A stretch of DNA of 22,129 nt from Sulfurovum sp. (GCA_030622375.1 JAUXGC010000009.1:1-22129), one strand, 5' to 3'. Shown: positions 1 to 7,777, counted from the first letter of the stretch. Notes: generated by a model not told the origin, from the sequence alone. A program made the numbers and translations.

Positions 1-24
1 AAAATTTTTACAATTTACTAATTA

Positions 25-39
25 AGAGTATTTTACTCT
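25..39. terminator. weak AT-rich hairpin upstream of rpsO
   Basis: AGAGTA and TACTCT pair around a TTT loop and are followed by an AT-rich stretch. This could be the terminator of a gene lying before the window, but the stem is short and poor in GC. Confidence 0.25.
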
Positions 40-92
40 AATTTATATTAATTGGGGATGATAGTAGCATTATAAGTATTGAGTAAGGTTAA

Positions 93-103
93 TATGATAT
101 GAT
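93..103 (+). promoter_or_regulatory. possible -10 region for rpsO
   Basis: Two overlapping TATGAT hexamers (93-98 and 98-103) lie about 50 bases before the rpsO start. No good -35 box is visible, which is common for Campylobacterota promoters. The call rests on the hexamer and position only. Confidence 0.3.
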
Positions 104-153
104 TTCTTTCCCAAATTAAATTTTGGAGATAAAATACCAATCAGGAGGTCATT

Positions 154-423
154 ATGGCTTTAGATCAGGCGAAAAAGCAAGAAATTATTGCTAAATATGC
201 TAGAGGCGAGAACGATACAGGCTCAACAGAAGTACAAATAGCTCTTATTACAGAGAGAATTATTTATTTGACTGAGCACCTTAAAATAAATAAAAAAGAT
301 CACTCTTCAAGACTTGGACTACTTAAATTAGTAGGTCAAAGAAAAAGACTTATGAGATATCTTAAAAGCAGAGACTTGGCTAGATGGAATATTATCAAAA
401 CAGATATGGGCATTAGAGGCTAG
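154..423 (+). CDS. rpsO: 30S ribosomal protein S15
   Basis: Primary rRNA-binding protein of the small ribosomal subunit; S15 binds the central domain of 16S rRNA and contacts 23S rRNA in an intersubunit bridge. The 89-residue length is exactly that of the family. Visible hallmarks are [15 protein letters not shown] (residues 22-36), the conserved HKKDHSSR-type segment (here [12 protein letters not shown]) and the C-terminal LMRYLKSRD...RW block. The ATG at 154 is preceded by a perfect AGGAGGT ribosome site at 143-149. In many bacteria S15 represses its own translation through its leader; whether the 150-base leader here does so cannot be seen directly. The next gene on this strand, grpE, starts 371 bases later and has its own promoter, so the two are probably separate units. 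Confidence 0.97.
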   Translation: MALDQAKKQEIIAKYARGENDTGSTEVQIALITERIIYLTEHLKINKKDHSSRLGLLKLVGQRKRLMRYLKSRDLARWNIIKTDMGIRG

Positions 424-442
424 AAATATTTGCCATTTAAAT

Positions 443-672
443 GGTGTTGTGAAAAACAATACCTTATAAAAATATAAAAATTCTCAGGGTGTTGTACGAG
501 AAATCATTTAGTGATTTCCTGCATAATCCTATTTGCAAATCTCCCGACAACACCAATAATACAAATAACAATAAAAATCCACCAATTACAATAACATTCA
601 AGCCACTAAACCACCAAACCATTACAAATTTTACCGTGTGTAAATAAATGGCGTTGTGGGGGCACAACACCC
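443..672. repeat. cluster of GGYGTTGT repeats, possible mobile-element remnant
   Basis: This occupies most of the 371-base gap between rpsO and grpE, which holds no convincing gene. The same octamer-to-decamer occurs five times. Plus-strand copies lie at 443-451, 487-495 and 650-658; inverted copies lie at 547-554 and 663-672. The copies at 487 and 664-672 form 9-base perfect terminal inverted repeats (GGGTGTTGT / ACAACACCC) 186 bases apart. A 13-base direct repeat (12 of 13 identical) lies at 439-451 and 646-658. Two internal hairpins are GAAATCA/TGATTTC (500-518) and GTTGTG-GGGG-CACAAC (653-668). The end sequence resembles the GG..NTGT ends described for IS1595-family elements, but no transposase and no clear target duplication are visible. 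A MITE or decayed insertion end is an inference. Confidence 0.45.
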
Positions 673-709
673 TACAAATATACTTTAGTTAGATTGACTC
701 AACTACTAC

Positions 710-739
710 TTGACAAAGATACACTCAATGTTGTATACT
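710..739 (+). promoter_or_regulatory. sigma-70-type promoter for grpE-dnaK
   Basis: TTGACA at 710-715 and TATACT at 734-739 are separated by 18 bases, close to the housekeeping consensus. The predicted transcript starts around 745, giving a leader of about 50 bases. I saw no CIRCE element (TTAGCACTC-N9-GAGTGCTAA) around it. Confidence 0.65.
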
Positions 740-794
740 CTCTTTAAGCATTTGGATTAAGATGCAATATCTACAATAAAAAGGAGGTCTGTTT

Positions 795-1337
795 ATGAGT
801 CAAGACAATGAAAATCTTGAAGAGCCTCAGACTGATGAGACTACTCAAGAGCAAGTTGAAATAGAAGAGAGTGTAGAGGTTGATCCTTTAGAGGAAGCAC
901 TTGCCCAAGCTGCAGACTATAAAGATAAATATTTAAGAGCACATGCAGACTTTGAAAACTCTAAAAGGCGTTTAGAGAAAGATAAGACCAATGCAATAGT
1001 ATACGCAAACGAGAGTTTTGCAAATGATATATTGTCGGTAATGGACTCTTTTGAAAATGCATTATCTTCTATGGAAGCTATGAATGAGAGTACAGATGCA
1101 TTGGCAAAAATGAAAGAAGGAGTAACTCTTACTTTTGAACAACTCAAAAAAATATTAGAGAAAAATCAAATTAAAGAGATAGAAGCACAAGGAGAGTTTA
1201 ACCCAGAGTTGCATCAAGCTATTATGCAAGTTGAAAGTGACGAGCATGAAGTTGATGATGTAGTACAGGTGATACAAAAAGGTTATACGATAAAAGATAG
1301 AGTATTGAGACCAACAATGGTTTCAACTTGCAAATAA
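795..1337 (+). CDS. grpE: nucleotide exchange factor GrpE
   Basis: Co-chaperone of DnaK that speeds ADP release and so substrate release; it works as a cytoplasmic dimer. The 180-residue protein has the usual plan: an acidic, disordered N-terminus (about 1-35), a long helical coiled-coil segment with the conserved YLRAHADFENSKRR motif (about 46-60), and a C-terminal beta domain with FNPELHQAIMQV (about 133-145) and the closing GYTIKDRVLRPTMVSTCK. The ATG at 795 follows an AAGGAGGT ribosome site at 781-788. The gene lies 24 bases before dnaK and almost surely shares its transcript from the promoter at 710-739. The heat-shock repressor gene hrcA, often placed directly before grpE in Campylobacter and Helicobacter relatives, is absent here; rpsO and a repeat cluster take that place. 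Confidence 0.96.
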   Translation: MSQDNENLEEPQTDETTQEQVEIEESVEVDPLEEALAQAADYKDKYLRAHADFENSKRRLEKDKTNAIVYANESFANDILSVMDSFENALSSMEAMNESTDALAKMKEGVTLTFEQLKKILEKNQIKEIEAQGEFNPELHQAIMQVESDEHEVDDVVQVIQKGYTIKDRVLRPTMVSTCK

Positions 1338-1361
1338 CATATAAATTATAAGGAAATTAAA

Positions 1362-3242
1362 ATGGCAAAAGTATTAGGTATAGATTTAGGAACAACAAAC
1401 TCTGCAATGGCAGTATTTGAAAATGGTGAAGCAAAGATTATTGCTAACAAAGAAGGTAAAAATACAACACCTTCCATAGTAGCTTCTACAGATAAAGGTG
1501 AAGTGCTTGTAGGTGAATCTGCTAAAAGACAAGCGATTACAAATCCAGAAAAGACGATTTACTCTATAAAAAGAATTATGGGTCTTATGTGTGATGAGCC
1601 AAAAGCAGATGAAGCTAAAGAGAGACTCCCTTATCATGTTATTGACAGAAAAGGTGCTTGTGCTATTGAGATAGCAGACAAGACATATACTCCTCAAGAG
1701 ATTTCTGCTAAAGTGCTTATTAAAATGAAAGAAGATGCAGAGGCATACCTTGGTGAGACTGTAGCTGACGCAGTGATTACAGTTCCAGCATATTTCAATG
1801 ATGCACAGAGAAAAGCAACAAAAGAGGCAGGGACTATCGCAGGTCTTAATGTACTTAGAATTATAAATGAGCCGACATCTGCAGCACTTGCATATGGTCT
1901 TGATAAAAAAGAGGCAGAGCAGATTGTTGTTTATGACCTTGGTGGTGGTACATTTGATGTTACAGCATTAGAGACTGGTGATGGCGTTGTTGAAGTTATG
2001 GCAACAGGTGGTGATGCATTCCTTGGTGGTGATGACTTTGATAATAAAATTATAGATTATGTGGCAGATGAGTTTAAAGCTGAAACAGGTATAGATGTTA
2101 CAGCAGATGTTATGGCTCTCCAAAGAGTTAAAGATGCTGCTGAAACAGCCAAAAAAGAGTTATCTTCGGCAACTGAAACGGAAATAAATCTTCCATTTAT
2201 TACAGCAGATGCTTCTGGACCAAAACACTTAGTAACTAAAATTACTAGAGCAAAATTTGAATCACTTATTGGTGATTTGATAAAAAGTACTATTAAAACA
2301 GTTCAGGGTGTACTTAAAGATGCAAGACTTAGCACTTCTGATATTTCTGAAATAGTTATGGTTGGTGGTTCTACAAGGATACCACTTGTGCAAGAAGAGA
2401 TGAAAAAATTCTTTGGCAAAGAGCTCAATAAATCTGTAAATCCAGATGAGGTGGTTGCACTTGGTGCGGCTATTCAGGGCGGTGTACTTGCGGGTGATGT
2501 AAAAGATTTACTTTTGCTTGATGTAACACCATTGAGTCTTGGTATTGAAACACTTGGTGGAGTAACAACTAAGGTTATCGAGAAAGGAACAACCATTCCT
2601 GCTAAAAAGTCACAAGTGTTTTCAACAGCAGAAGATAACCAACCAGCAGTAAGCATTCATGTACTTCAAGGCGAAAGAGAGTTTTCGAAAGACAATAAAT
2701 CACTTGGTATGTTTGAACTTAGAGATGTTCCTGCTGCCCCAAGAGGTGTACCTCAGATAGAAGTAACATTTGATATTGATGCCAATGGTATTCTAACTGT
2801 GTCAGCACAAGATAAAGGTACAGGTAAATCTCAAGAGATTAAAATTACTGGTTCGTCTGGACTTTCAGATACAGAGATAGAAAAGATGGTTCAAGATGCT
2901 GAAGCAAACAAAGCAGAAGACGAAAAAAGAAAAGAAGTAGTTGATGTAAGAAATCAAGCAGATGCTTTGATTCATCAAACAAAAAAATCTCTCACTGATT
3001 TAGGTGAAAATTTTGATACTGCAGAAAAAGAGGGTATTGAAACTGCCATAAAAGATCTTGAAGCTATACTTAAAGATGACTCTGCAACTAAAGAGCAAAT
3101 TGACGAAAAGGTAAAAGTTTTAACCGAAAAAAGTCATAAGCTTGCAGAGGCAATGTATGCCAAAGAACAGGGCGGAGCAGATGCGTCCAAGGATGCTAAA
3201 AAAGCAGATGATGACGATGTTATCGATGCTGAAGTAGAGTAA
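1362..3242 (+). CDS. dnaK: Hsp70 molecular chaperone DnaK
   Basis: ATP-dependent chaperone that binds exposed hydrophobic segments of client proteins, working with GrpE and DnaJ. The 626 residues match the family length. The nucleotide-binding domain shows the phosphate-1 loop GIDLGTTNS (residues 6-14), [12 protein letters not shown] (about 189-200), [12 protein letters not shown] before it, and [10 protein letters not shown]. The linker and start of the substrate-binding domain are [18 protein letters not shown] (about 384-401). The lid is helical and charged, and the protein ends in an acidic tail ([11 protein letters not shown]) like the usual EEVD-type end. AAGGAAA at 1350-1356 is the ribosome site. 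dnaJ does not follow: the next gene is a chorismate-mutase-like protein behind a hairpin and its own promoter. Confidence 0.98.
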   Translation: MAKVLGIDLGTTNSAMAVFENGEAKIIANKEGKNTTPSIVASTDKGEVLVGESAKRQAITNPEKTIYSIKRIMGLMCDEPKADEAKERLPYHVIDRKGACAIEIADKTYTPQEISAKVLIKMKEDAEAYLGETVADAVITVPAYFNDAQRKATKEAGTIAGLNVLRIINEPTSAALAYGLDKKEAEQIVVYDLGGGTFDVTALETGDGVVEVMATGGDAFLGGDDFDNKIIDYVADEFKAETGIDVTADVMALQRVKDAAETAKKELSSATETEINLPFITADASGPKHLVTKITRAKFESLIGDLIKSTIKTVQGVLKDARLSTSDISEIVMVGGSTRIPLVQEEMKKFFGKELNKSVNPDEVVALGAAIQGGVLAGDVKDLLLLDVTPLSLGIETLGGVTTKVIEKGTTIPAKKSQVFSTAEDNQPAVSIHVLQGEREFSKDNKSLGMFELRDVPAAPRGVPQIEVTFDIDANGILTVSAQDKGTGKSQEIKITGSSGLSDTEIEKMVQDAEANKAEDEKRKEVVDVRNQADALIHQTKKSLTDLGENFDTAEKEGIETAIKDLEAILKDDSATKEQIDEKVKVLTEKSHKLAEAMYAKEQGGADASKDAKKADDDDVIDAEVE

Positions 3243-3259
3243 AACTCTACTCCTATATA

Positions 3260-3278
3260 CTCCTCATATTGTGAGGAG
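3260..3278 (+). terminator. hairpin after dnaK
   Basis: Perfect 7-base stem CTCCTCA / TGAGGAG with a 5-base loop, starting 18 bases after the dnaK stop. The following sequence is AT-rich rather than a clean T run, so it may be a terminator or an mRNA 3'-end stabiliser. Confidence 0.5.
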
Positions 3279-3331
3279 ATATAATTACACTTTTATACTT
3301 TAATTTTTTCTAACATACTCTATTTTTAAGC

Positions 3332-3337
3332 TATAAT
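3332..3337 (+). promoter_or_regulatory. -10 box for the chorismate-mutase-like gene and two-component genes
   Basis: A perfect TATAAT, preceded by GC and a T-rich stretch, lies 31 bases before the start codon at 3369. No -35 consensus is visible, as is usual in this phylum. Confidence 0.55.
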
Positions 3338-3368
3338 ATCTCATACATAATCATCTAAGGATACAACC

Positions 3369-3668
3369 ATGCAAACAAAAGAGTGTACGACACTGGACGA
3401 AGCAAGAAGTGAGATAGATAAAGTAGATGAGGAGATAGTTAAACTCATTGCTAAACGTAATGACTATATTAAACAGATAGCACATTTTAAAACAACTATA
3501 GATGAAGTAAAAGCCGAAGATAGAATTTCAGATGTAATTTCACGAGTAAGAGAACAGGCAATATCTTTGAATTTATCTCCAAATTTAATTAATGATCTTT
3601 ATATAAGAATGATTGATTCTATGGTAGAGAGTGAGATAGCTGAGTTTAATAATGCTAAGTCTTTTTAA
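3369..3668 (+). CDS. chorismate mutase-like protein (AroQ/PchB fold)
   Basis: A 99-residue, all-helical protein of the type II chorismate mutase family, which rearranges chorismate to prephenate on the way to phenylalanine and tyrosine. The PchB branch instead splits isochorismate into salicylate and pyruvate. Visible positions matching active-site residues are R13, R30 (AKRNDYI), K41 and R52 (AEDRI). The glutamate that follows the last arginine in E. coli chorismate mutase (Glu52) is I53 here, as in the PchB-like ..ERV.. pattern. The late glutamine (Gln88 of E. coli) appears to be E89, as in the yeast enzyme. The fold is clear but the reaction is uncertain. AAGGA at 3357-3361 is the ribosome site. 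A response-regulator gene starts 18 bases downstream, so the two may be cotranscribed. Confidence 0.8.
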   Translation: MQTKECTTLDEARSEIDKVDEEIVKLIAKRNDYIKQIAHFKTTIDEVKAEDRISDVISRVREQAISLNLSPNLINDLYIRMIDSMVESEIAEFNNAKSF

Positions 3669-3686
3669 TAGGATGTATGTCTCCAA

Positions 3687-4340
3687 ATGAAGGTTTTATT
3701 GCTTGAAGATGATGTTATACTGCAAGAGATTATTGAAGAGTTTTTGTTAGAAAATGGATATGAGGTGGAGAGCTACTTTGATGGTGAAAAAGCATTAGAT
3801 GCCATAAGCAGTAATGGTTACGATATGTTGCTTCTTGATGTCAATGTCCCAAATATAAGTGGTTTTGAGTTACTCTCATACCTCCGTGAAATAGGTAATA
3901 CCACGCCGGCTATCTACATCACTTCACTTGCAGGGATAGATGACCTCAAAAAAGGGTTTGATTTGGGTGCAGATGACTACTTGAAAAAACCTTTCGAACT
4001 TGAAGAGCTTCATGTCCGCATAGAACATATTGTCAAGCTTTATCGTTTAGAAGAAGAGTTAGAGTTTGATGGTATGACATTTATCCCTAAAGCACATCAA
4101 ATTCTAGTAGACGATAGAGTGATAAAAATGAGACAGAAAGAGGCACAGGTTTTAGAATATTTTATTCGTAATACTGCTAAGATTATCTCTTGCGATGAGA
4201 TCATAGAGAATGTATGGAATGATGAGCATATTCCTGCACAGGCAACGATACGAACCTATATTAAAAATTTAAGAAAAATGTTTAAAAAAGAGTACTTTGA
4301 AAATATTAAAGGGGAAGGTTATCGTTTTAACATCTTATGA
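3687..4340 (+). CDS. OmpR/PhoB-type response regulator
   Basis: Cytoplasmic transcription factor switched by phosphorylation from its partner kinase. The 217 residues divide into an N-terminal receiver domain (about 1-115) and a C-terminal winged-helix DNA-binding domain (about 125-217). In the receiver I see the acidic pair D8/D9, the phospho-acceptor D51 (LLLDVNVP), the switch residue T79 and the conserved K101 (DDYLKKPF). The effector domain shows KEAQVLEYFIRN and the ending ATIRTYIKNLRKMFKKE...IKGEGYRFNIL, typical of OmpR-like proteins. The histidine kinase gene follows and overlaps it. The signal and target genes cannot be told from sequence. An AGGA-like site lies at about 3671-3674, a little far from the ATG, so translation may be modest or coupled. 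Confidence 0.93.
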   Translation: MKVLLLEDDVILQEIIEEFLLENGYEVESYFDGEKALDAISSNGYDMLLLDVNVPNISGFELLSYLREIGNTTPAIYITSLAGIDDLKKGFDLGADDYLKKPFELEELHVRIEHIVKLYRLEEELEFDGMTFIPKAHQILVDDRVIKMRQKEAQVLEYFIRNTAKIISCDEIIENVWNDEHIPAQATIRTYIKNLRKMFKKEYFENIKGEGYRFNIL

Positions 4341-5499
4341 ACGTAAGTCACTTTTCCGTTTTTTGACTCTCTATCTTTTGTCAGTATTTGTTTTGTTGGC
4401 TATTATCGGTTACCTTTTCTTCGAAAATAATCGTGTTTCTGCAAAAAGTGCTATGAAGTTTGAGATGATGTATCAGGCACGCATGCTCTCTTCTGAAATT
4501 GTTATGAAAGCAATGAAAGATGGTTTTAAAAATGAAGCAGATAAGTTGGATTTTTTAAAAACATTAAAATATTGTCGTTTTGAAGTGGGATATTATGACG
4601 AAAATAAAAATTCTATTTATACAGAGATAACAAATCTATCTAAATTTGATGATGTATTTTTTGAAAACAACAAGAGCTGTTATACGGTAGTAGAAGATAC
4701 TAGTCGACACTTAGGTGTACGATATGTTGCACTTAAAGAGAATGAACTTGAAGATATATTGAGTCAACTTCGTATCAAAATTATAAATTATTTAGTTTTT
4801 TCATTTATATTGATGGGGATAGTAGGCTATTTTTTGGGCAGGTTATTTCTAAAACCAGTAAGAGAACAGATAGAGTCTTTAGATAGATTTATATCAGATA
4901 CTACACATGAATTAAATACACCTATCTCTGCTATTTTAATGACAATACAGTCACTAAAAGGAGTAGAGTCTAAAAAGATGAATCGTTTAGAGGCTAGTGC
5001 AAAACGCCTTAGTGTAATGTATAGCTCATTGACTTATAGATTGGAAGGTGAAGTTGAGTCTTCTAAAGCTCTATGTTTTGCAGATATTGTGAAAGAGAGA
5101 GTAGGTTATATAAAAGAGTTGATAGATGCCAAACATTTATATGTGGAGCTTAGTCTTGAGCCAACACAAGTGTTCATGTCAAAAAGGTCTGCTTGCAGAC
5201 TCATAGACAACTTGCTTTCAAATGCTGTTAAGTACAGTAATGTGGAAGATGGTATTTTTATCACTCTTAAAGATAATATTTTAAAAGTGAAAGATACAGG
5301 TATCGGTATAGACTCAGAGATACAAGAAGATATTTTTAAACGTTATCATCGTGCAAATAAAGAGAGAGGTGGTTTTGGAATAGGGCTTCATATCGTACTT
5401 TCTATTTGTAAAAAATACAAGACAAAACTAGATTTAGAATCCCAAAAAGGGAAAGGAAGTACTTTTATCCTTACTTTTCCTAAAGTGAAAAATAAGTGA
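4297..5499 (+). CDS. membrane sensor histidine kinase
   Basis: Partner kinase of the upstream response regulator. Numbered from the TTG at 4297 the protein has 400 residues: a first membrane segment at about 22-42, a periplasmic sensor region of about 120 residues, a second membrane segment at about 163-185, then the kinase core. H204 in TTHELNTP is the phosphorylated histidine; the N box is DNLLSNAVKYS (N305, N309), the G1 box VKDTGIGID (D333) and the G2 box GGFGIGL (358-363). Only about 18 residues separate the second membrane segment from the H box, so there is no HAMP domain. The start is uncertain: the TTG at 4297 overlaps the regulator gene by 44 bases, an AGGGGAAGG site at 4310-4318 has no standard start after it, and the next in-frame TTG is at 4363. 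It ends 5 bases from the convergent CBS gene. Confidence 0.9.
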   Translation: MKILKGKVIVLTSYERKSLFRFLTLYLLSVFVLLAIIGYLFFENNRVSAKSAMKFEMMYQARMLSSEIVMKAMKDGFKNEADKLDFLKTLKYCRFEVGYYDENKNSIYTEITNLSKFDDVFFENNKSCYTVVEDTSRHLGVRYVALKENELEDILSQLRIKIINYLVFSFILMGIVGYFLGRLFLKPVREQIESLDRFISDTTHELNTPISAILMTIQSLKGVESKKMNRLEASAKRLSVMYSSLTYRLEGEVESSKALCFADIVKERVGYIKELIDAKHLYVELSLEPTQVFMSKRSACRLIDNLLSNAVKYSNVEDGIFITLKDNILKVKDTGIGIDSEIQEDIFKRYHRANKERGGFGIGLHIVLSICKKYKTKLDLESQKGKGSTFILTFPKVKNK

Positions 5500-5519
5500 T
5501 AGTGCTACTCCACACTGTC
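5498..5519. terminator. hairpin spanning two convergent stop codons
   Basis: GATAGTG (5498-5504) pairs with CACTGTC (5513-5519), with one G-T pair and an 8-base loop. It covers the stop codons of the kinase (plus) and the CBS protein (minus). No T run follows on either strand, so its role as a two-way terminator is tentative. Confidence 0.35.
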
Positions 5520-5897
5520 CATAAGTATGATAATGATATCTGACATAGTCAAGATACCATAAAGCTCATTATTGTCAAGTACCAAAAGACGTTTAATACT
5601 ACTCTTTACCATCATTTTTGCAGCGTACTTTACATTGAGTTTTGAAGAGACAGAAACAGCAGGTGTTGCTGCGATATCATAAACATTTAAAAGATCTATA
5701 TCTCCATCTTCAGCTACAATGCTTTGTAAAATATTTTTGAAAGTAACAAGTCCATAAGCACTGTCAGGTTTAGTTTTATTTACGATAACAGATCGAACCT
5801 TATGCTCCTTCATCATATTTAAAGCTTCTCTTACTGTCGCCATAGGCGAGATGATGATTAATTTATTTTTTGGTGTCATTACATTTTCTACTAGCAT
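5505..5897 (-). CDS. two-CBS-domain protein
   Basis: A 130-residue cytoplasmic protein made of almost nothing but a CBS pair, the Bateman module that usually binds adenine nucleotides (ATP, ADP, AMP) or S-adenosylmethionine and reports energy state. The first CBS repeat covers about residues 3-55 (NVMTPKNKLIIISPMATVREAL...VRSVIVN...YGLVTFKNI); the second about 70-127 (AATPAVSVSSKLNV...IKRLLVLDNNELYGILTMSDII). There is no extra catalytic domain. It is the last gene of a minus-strand operon behind the P-II-like gene, with an 11-base gap and an AGGAG ribosome site. By position it may sense nucleotide state for the DUF1538 membrane protein; this is inference. The ligand cannot be read from the sequence. 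Confidence 0.88.
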   Translation of the reverse strand: MLVENVMTPKNKLIIISPMATVREALNMMKEHKVRSVIVNKTKPDSAYGLVTFKNILQSIVAEDGDIDLLNVYDIAATPAVSVSSKLNVKYAAKMMVKSSIKRLLVLDNNELYGILTMSDIIIILMDSVE

Positions 5898-5908
5898 ATT
5901 AAATTCTC

Positions 5909-6259
5909 CTATAGTGTAATTTTAATATTGTCTTCAAACTTATGAAGCTCTTGTATATCCAGACCAGCCACATGACTTAGGGGTATGCTAAATGCAAGTC
6001 CAGAGTTTTCATGATTGTCGAGATCAAATGTTGTTCTTAGGGCTTTCATGACTTTCATGGAAAGTCTTCTTGGTAAAACAAAAAGAAGTACAGATACATT
6101 CTCTTCAAGTGTCAATCCAAAAAAGACTTTTTTCTCTTCAAGACCAATGTTTTTACCATGTATGATAGTTACAGAACCTGCTCCAAATTCTTTGGCTACC
6201 TTAATAGCTTCTTCTTCATCTTTATTTTGAATTATGGCTATAAGAGCTATAAACTTCAT
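5909..6259 (-). CDS. P-II-like signalling protein with shortened T-loop
   Basis: A 116-residue protein with a GlnB/GlnK-like fold. P-II proteins are trimers that bind ATP/ADP and often 2-oxoglutarate, and control transporters and enzymes through a flexible T-loop. Visible family features are [18 protein letters not shown] (about 22-39), the [17 protein letters not shown] strand-helix segment (about 58-74) and the C-terminal [15 protein letters not shown] (about 86-100). The T-loop region (about 36-50) is clearly shorter than in canonical GlnB and lacks the uridylylated tyrosine, so uridylylation by GlnD is not expected. The start ATG overlaps the DUF1538 stop by 4 bases (ATGA), with AAGGAGAAG as ribosome site, so the two proteins are translationally coupled. 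It probably regulates that membrane protein, as other P-II-like proteins control neighbouring transporters. Confidence 0.82.
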   Translation of the reverse strand: MKFIALIAIIQNKDEEEAIKVAKEFGAGSVTIIHGKNIGLEEKKVFFGLTLEENVSVLLFVLPRRLSMKVMKALRTTFDLDNHENSGLAFSIPLSHVAGLDIQELHKFEDNIKITL

Positions 6260-7770
6260 GATGCTTCTCCTTTAGTTTGTTTTGCTTTATATTGCGCAAC
6301 GATACCATATCCCATAACTGTAAGCATAGGGAAGAGTGAGGCAAAAGCAATAAGCCCAAAACCATCTATGAGAGGATTTCGTCCTTCTATATTTTCTGCC
6401 AATCCTAACCCTAATGCGGCGACAAGAGGTACGGTAACCGTGGAAGTGGTCACCCCGCCACTGTCATAGGCGATCGGTATGATGTACTTGGGTGCAAAGT
6501 ATGTAAATACAATAACCAACAGATACCCCGCAACAATGTAATAATGTATAGGATCCCCAGCTACAATACGATAAGAGCCTAACCCTATACCAATAGCTAC
6601 ACCTAATGCTACTACAATTCTAAGTACATTTTGTTTAATATTCCCTTCGCTTATCTCTTCAGCTTTGATAGCAATGGCAAGAAGTGCTGGTTCTGCCATA
6701 GTGGTGGAGAACCCTATAAGAAAGGCAAAAAGGTAGATAAGCAGATTGTTTCCCATATCTGTGAGTTGAAAGGCTATTGTTTCACCAATAGGGAAAAGCC
6801 CCATCTCCAACCCAACTATGAATGCGTAAAGACCTAAAACAACCATAATGATACCAGTAACTATTTTATGCAAATGAGCTACTGTTTTTTTGATGATTAT
6901 GTACTGAAAAAAGAAAATGGCTATAAGTATGGGGGCTACATCTTTGATGACATCTATGAGTTCCATAAAGGTATCGTAAGCAGAAAAATTATAGGTACTT
7001 GCTATAGATTTTGTACCTTCTATAATTTCTGAAACAACAGGGATTACAGCAGCTGTATCTGCTAAATTGTAAACTATGATTCCATAGATTTGTACAAATA
7101 TCATAGGGGTTAGTGAAGCAAAAGCAATGAGTCCAAACCCGTCAATAGCAGGATTACGCCCTTTAATACTTGAGGCAAGACCAATGCCAAGAGCTGCTAC
7201 AAGTGGCACGGTTACAGTAGAGGTTGTTACTCCCCCACTGTCATATGCTAACCCAATTATCTCTGGAGGTGCAAAAAAAGTAATGATCACTACTAAAATA
7301 TAGCCACTTATAATGTAGTAAGCGATTGGATGTCCAAGCAAGATACGAAGTACCCCTAATGCAATGGCAAAACCTACAGATAGTGCTACTGTCATACGAA
7401 GCCAGAAAGCATCTATAAGACCATGAGATATAAGTGCAGCCTTATCGGCTATGGCAATGAGTGCTGGTTCAGCTACTGTAGTGGAAAAACCTATAGTAAA
7501 TGCAAAAAGTAAAAGCCAAAATACAGAACCTTTTTTGGCAAAATCAACTGCAAGACTTTCGCCTATGGGAAAAATACCAAGCTCAAGACCTCTGATAAAA
7601 AGCGCCAAACCAATAGCTACTATAGTCAGACCTATGACTATAGAAGTTAGGTTTTCAGGAACTGCTTGAATTATAAGTCCTTGAAACAGTGTCACAACAA
7701 TGATAATAGGAAGCAGGTCTTTAAAAGAGTTTTTTAAGTCTCCCGCGAATATTTCTAAGCTCTCTTTCAT
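6256..7770 (-). CDS. DUF1538 family membrane protein, duplicated
   Basis: A 504-residue, highly hydrophobic inner-membrane protein with many predicted membrane segments. It is an internal duplication: each half carries the same string of motifs, GLE(L/M)G(I/L)FPIGE, then AEPAL(I/L)AIA, then a perfectly repeated [20 protein letters not shown] (about residues 177-196 and 433-452), then [16 protein letters not shown]. Such inverted or tandem half repeats are usual for secondary transporters and channels, and the conserved acidic and serine/threonine-rich segments could line a path. I recognise the family as DUF1538, whose substrate is not established to my knowledge. It is the first gene of the operon with the P-II-like and CBS genes. 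No ribosome site precedes the ATG, and a TATAAT box sits only 7 bases before it, so the message may be nearly leaderless or the true start may lie slightly downstream. Confidence 0.88.
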   Translation of the reverse strand: MKESLEIFAGDLKNSFKDLLPIIIVVTLFQGLIIQAVPENLTSIVIGLTIVAIGLALFIRGLELGIFPIGESLAVDFAKKGSVFWLLLFAFTIGFSTTVAEPALIAIADKAALISHGLIDAFWLRMTVALSVGFAIALGVLRILLGHPIAYYIISGYILVVIITFFAPPEIIGLAYDSGGVTTSTVTVPLVAALGIGLASSIKGRNPAIDGFGLIAFASLTPMIFVQIYGIIVYNLADTAAVIPVVSEIIEGTKSIASTYNFSAYDTFMELIDVIKDVAPILIAIFFFQYIIIKKTVAHLHKIVTGIIMVVLGLYAFIVGLEMGLFPIGETIAFQLTDMGNNLLIYLFAFLIGFSTTMAEPALLAIAIKAEEISEGNIKQNVLRIVVALGVAIGIGLGSYRIVAGDPIHYYIVAGYLLVIVFTYFAPKYIIPIAYDSGGVTTSTVTVPLVAALGLGLAENIEGRNPLIDGFGLIAFASLFPMLTVMGYGIVAQYKAKQTKGEAS

Positions 7771-7777
7771 TGGTGGA

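Noticed and set aside
464..670. 68-residue hydrophobic reading frame on the minus strand between rpsO and grpE
   Set aside because: Its GTG start lies inside one of the GGYGTTGT inverted repeats, it has no ribosome site, its frame crosses the hairpins of the repeat cluster, and the sequence matches no family I recognise.
680..760. Possible CIRCE heat-shock operator before grpE
   Set aside because: TTGACTCAA (694-702) is a short palindrome and ACACTC occurs at 721-726, but no TTAGCACTC-N9-GAGTGCTAA pair can be formed.
6015..6837. Plus-strand reading frames opposite the P-II-like and DUF1538 genes
   Set aside because: They lie opposite genes with clear family sequence, have no ribosome sites and show no protein-like composition.
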